From: Mycteria americana
Lineage: Eukaryota; Chordata; Aves; Ciconiiformes; Ciconiidae
NCBI RefSeq assembly: GCF_035582795.1
Contig: NC_134366.1
Coordinates: 149,901,519 to 149,965,518, forward strand
DNA: 64,000 bases
Direction: 5' to 3'
This document shows positions 61,337-64,000 of the stretch, piece by piece. The position numbers and the translations under genes are program-made. The notes under the pieces are model-generated. The model was not told the DNA's origin, ran no database searches, and saw nothing but the letters and a program-made list of their open reading frames with translations. The number at the start of each line of letters is the position of its first letter. The stretch's first letter is position 1.

Positions 61337-64000
61337 GTAGGCTACCCATTTATCTTAATTATAAGCAAATGTAGGAGACTTGAATTGTTCTTGGGGGGAA
61401 GTGTGAATGTTACTAGAAGGATTACTCACTAGTTCTCAGTATAGATTTACATTTTAAGCCTTATAAACCAGATGCTGAGCAATTGATGCAGTTGCATTAG
61501 TGGACAACAGCAAGCTGGGGTTTAGGTAAGTGACTTACTACTACTCGAATAGGAGGGAAGTCTAGGCCAGCCTATTGGTGCCATCCATAATTTGTTTTTC
61601 TGCTGTTATGGGAGTCAACACTCATGCTACTTCAGATGTTGACTAATACTCCCTGATTCAGAGCAGTCGTTCTCCTTTTTCACCTTGCAATGTCTGTGAT
61701 CTACTGTCATGATCTCCTTACCCCAAATACAACAGTATTACGCATTGTATATAGTCGTGCATACTATACAGTGAAATGGAGTTGAGGGATCCCTGAGGAA
61801 GGTGTGAGGACCCACGAGAAGTCTATATGGAATGGCAAGACACCATTCAGTGTGGTGTTTTCTGTCGTGAGGCCTGAGTGCATAGCCCTTCTTTTGTTAA
61901 ATCGTATCCCACAAGCCTAGTTTATTTGTGTTCACTGACATAAAAATGTAATTTTTTACTAGACCTGGATCTAAGCTAGTTCACACACAGTGTAGTCCCC
62001 TGCACCATGGTTTGGAGGACCACTGACTTATTTTTATTATCTAGCTTTACCACAGTTCTCCCAAGCACATGCTTAAATCATTTGACTGTTGGCACTTTCA
62101 AATCCTATTTTGGATAAAAAAAACCTCAAACAGATACTTGACTTGATTCAGTCAACTGGCTGTTGCTTGGACTGCTGGTCCTTATTGTTAGATCTGTTTT
62201 AAGAATTCAAGCTGATTAAGTGCTACTCTAAATACTTTCATTTGCATGTAACCTAGAGCTTGATTAGTAGAATATGTGTCACCTAAAATCCAAGGATGCG
62301 TTTCTACAAAAATGGGTTTAATTTCATTATATTCTTTGATTGGACAATTCAGAGAAAGAAAAAAAAAAAATCCAATTTTTATCAGCGTTTGGGACAGCAT
62401 AATCTAACCTGTCAAGCTTAAAATACTAAGTGTAGATGTAAGCACCTGAATTTAGTTTTTGAAATCAGTTTTCTGTAAAGCTTACTGTCTTGAGAATGCT
62501 TGGGTCATCTGACAAGGCATTTATAATTCAGAAACATAGATAAGGATTTAGTTGTCTAAAATTAAACTTCTGGGTTTGAAAATACTGGTGCCATGAGTTC
62601 CTTTTCAAAACATGTTTTTGTTCTGTGGCATTGAAGGATAGGCTGTTTTCTAACCTATTTTGAAACTGCTTAAGATTGGGATTTCACAAGTACCCATCCA
62701 CAAAAACCAACTTTGCTAGTTATTGTATTCATTTTTTGAATACAATTCTGGAAAAGAATAAATTCGGATTTGTTTCACATGCAGTCTTATCGTTCAGTTG
62801 ATCATCGCACAACCTTCATCTTCAATTTGACACCGCATGGGGTGTCTAGTATTCCCTGTTGTTGAAGGCAGATTATTGGAACAGACAATGAGTTGGGTAA
62901 GGTTCAACATATAGAGAGGTTATCACCACTCAAATGGATTTTTAATGAATTAGTTAATTCAGGAGAGTCATTAGAAACCTACAGAAGTTATCAGGGCAGT
63001 TACACAGGGATTTAGCTGTGCATCTCCTATTAGCATTAATGAATTTCAGCTGGCTCCCCATTCTGAAATGGAACACTTGGCTCATGCTCCATACTATCAG
63101 ATTAAAGTTGGGATGCAGGCAGACCTTGGTCTCTTGTTCTGAGGAAACAGCTAGCACCTTAGAGATGGTTTGGCTAACACGTGTGCTCTGACTTTTGCTG
63201 CCTTACTATCTGTAACTTCCGGTGTTGTTGGCTGGATTATTGCAGATTGAGATTTGTCACCTAGTGCCCCTTTCAGGTTAAAGTAATTTAAAACATAAAA
63301 GGGAAACTGTAGCAGGATAATGAGCAACATTGTATAGCTTGGGTCCTAAAGAGAAATTCAAATTTTCTATTCTATAGGTTGAAATTCCCATAGTCTTGTA
63401 AAAAAAACCCTAAGTTGCTTTGATATACTTTTGCAAGAGTTTTCAAAGGAACTGTCATTGACAATATCAGTCACTGTAATTTATTATAAATAGACCAGTA
63501 TTCATTCTTGCTGTATACAGAAAACCTTCTTGCTCCTTTTCCCACATCTGATTTTTTCAATATTTTATTTATACATTTGTTAACAGAAGATACTTTATGA
63601 CAAAATCATACCAATAATCTTCCACAGACACAGTGTATGTACGTTAACTGTCAAAAATTGTACTGGTTTTGTGGAGGTAAGAAGTTTAGTATGGGTATTT
63701 AGTTTGCTATGTGTTTTGTTAAGAGTCTCCTTCAGTATTCCCAGGGGCCTGCTTAACTGTCTTGATTTCCAGTCCACAGCTAACTTTTCTGGTCTATTTT
63801 TTGGGTTGCCGTGATTTTTCTTGTAGAATAGAGAATACAATTATTTTCTCTTAAAGGAGAATGAGAGGTGCTGAATCAATTTCTAGCTCTCAGTAAATTA
63901 TGTTTATATCTTGCCTTAACTCTTGCCTGTTGTCTTCCTTCACTCTATCAAAAGTGTAAACTCACCAAATGTATCTGTAAATACATTTAATTGCCTTACC

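Noticed and set aside
61337-64000. PTDSS1 exon 6
   Set aside because: I searched for sequence encoding the expected LFFMHLLPNFAECWW region after exon 5 and saw none, so intron 5 extends beyond the window.

Overview
The window looks like avian genomic DNA. It carries a degraded chicken-repeat-1 (CR1) LINE, a CR1 3' tail ending in the typical ATTCTGTG repeats, and a solo ERVL-type LTR of a kind I recognise from bird genomes. It has short, well-conserved exons with GT/AG introns and CpG-island promoters. The gene order UQCRB (-), MTERF3 (-), PTDSS1 (+) is the vertebrate order known from human chromosome 8q22. I cannot name the species.

Layout. Positions 1-23,800 hold no gene that I can support. 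They hold a polypyrimidine (TTCC)n block next to a small GC-rich island with a strong CTCF-like site, a palindromic old-repeat remnant, a CR1 relic, a 143-bp imperfect palindrome, a G-rich minisatellite and the solo LTR. In other vertebrates the next gene on this side is GDF6, so this is probably intergenic DNA between GDF6 and UQCRB. Positions 23,804-28,625 are UQCRB on the minus strand: four coding exons, 111 residues, with a CpG-island promoter. Positions 28,890-31,800 are intergenic. Positions 31,820-47,521 are MTERF3 on the minus strand: seven coding exons, 416 residues, complete. A CpG island at about 47,690-48,790 separates MTERF3 from PTDSS1, which is divergently transcribed on the plus strand. 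Five PTDSS1 exons (residues 1-200 of about 473) lie in the window, and the gene runs off the right edge.

All sixteen coding exons were joined by hand at consensus splice sites with matching phases. The summed lengths (336, 1,251 and 600 nt) give uninterrupted frames that agree with the human proteins in length or residue numbering.

Functionally the three genes all touch mitochondria. UQCRB is a subunit of respiratory complex III. MTERF3 acts in mitochondrial transcription and ribosome assembly. PTDSS1 makes phosphatidylserine at ER-mitochondria contacts, and mitochondria decarboxylate it to phosphatidylethanolamine. No new protein system was found. The most unusual unexplained structures are the 143-bp palindrome at 12,488-12,630 and a pair of adjacent perfect palindromes at 42,752-42,813.
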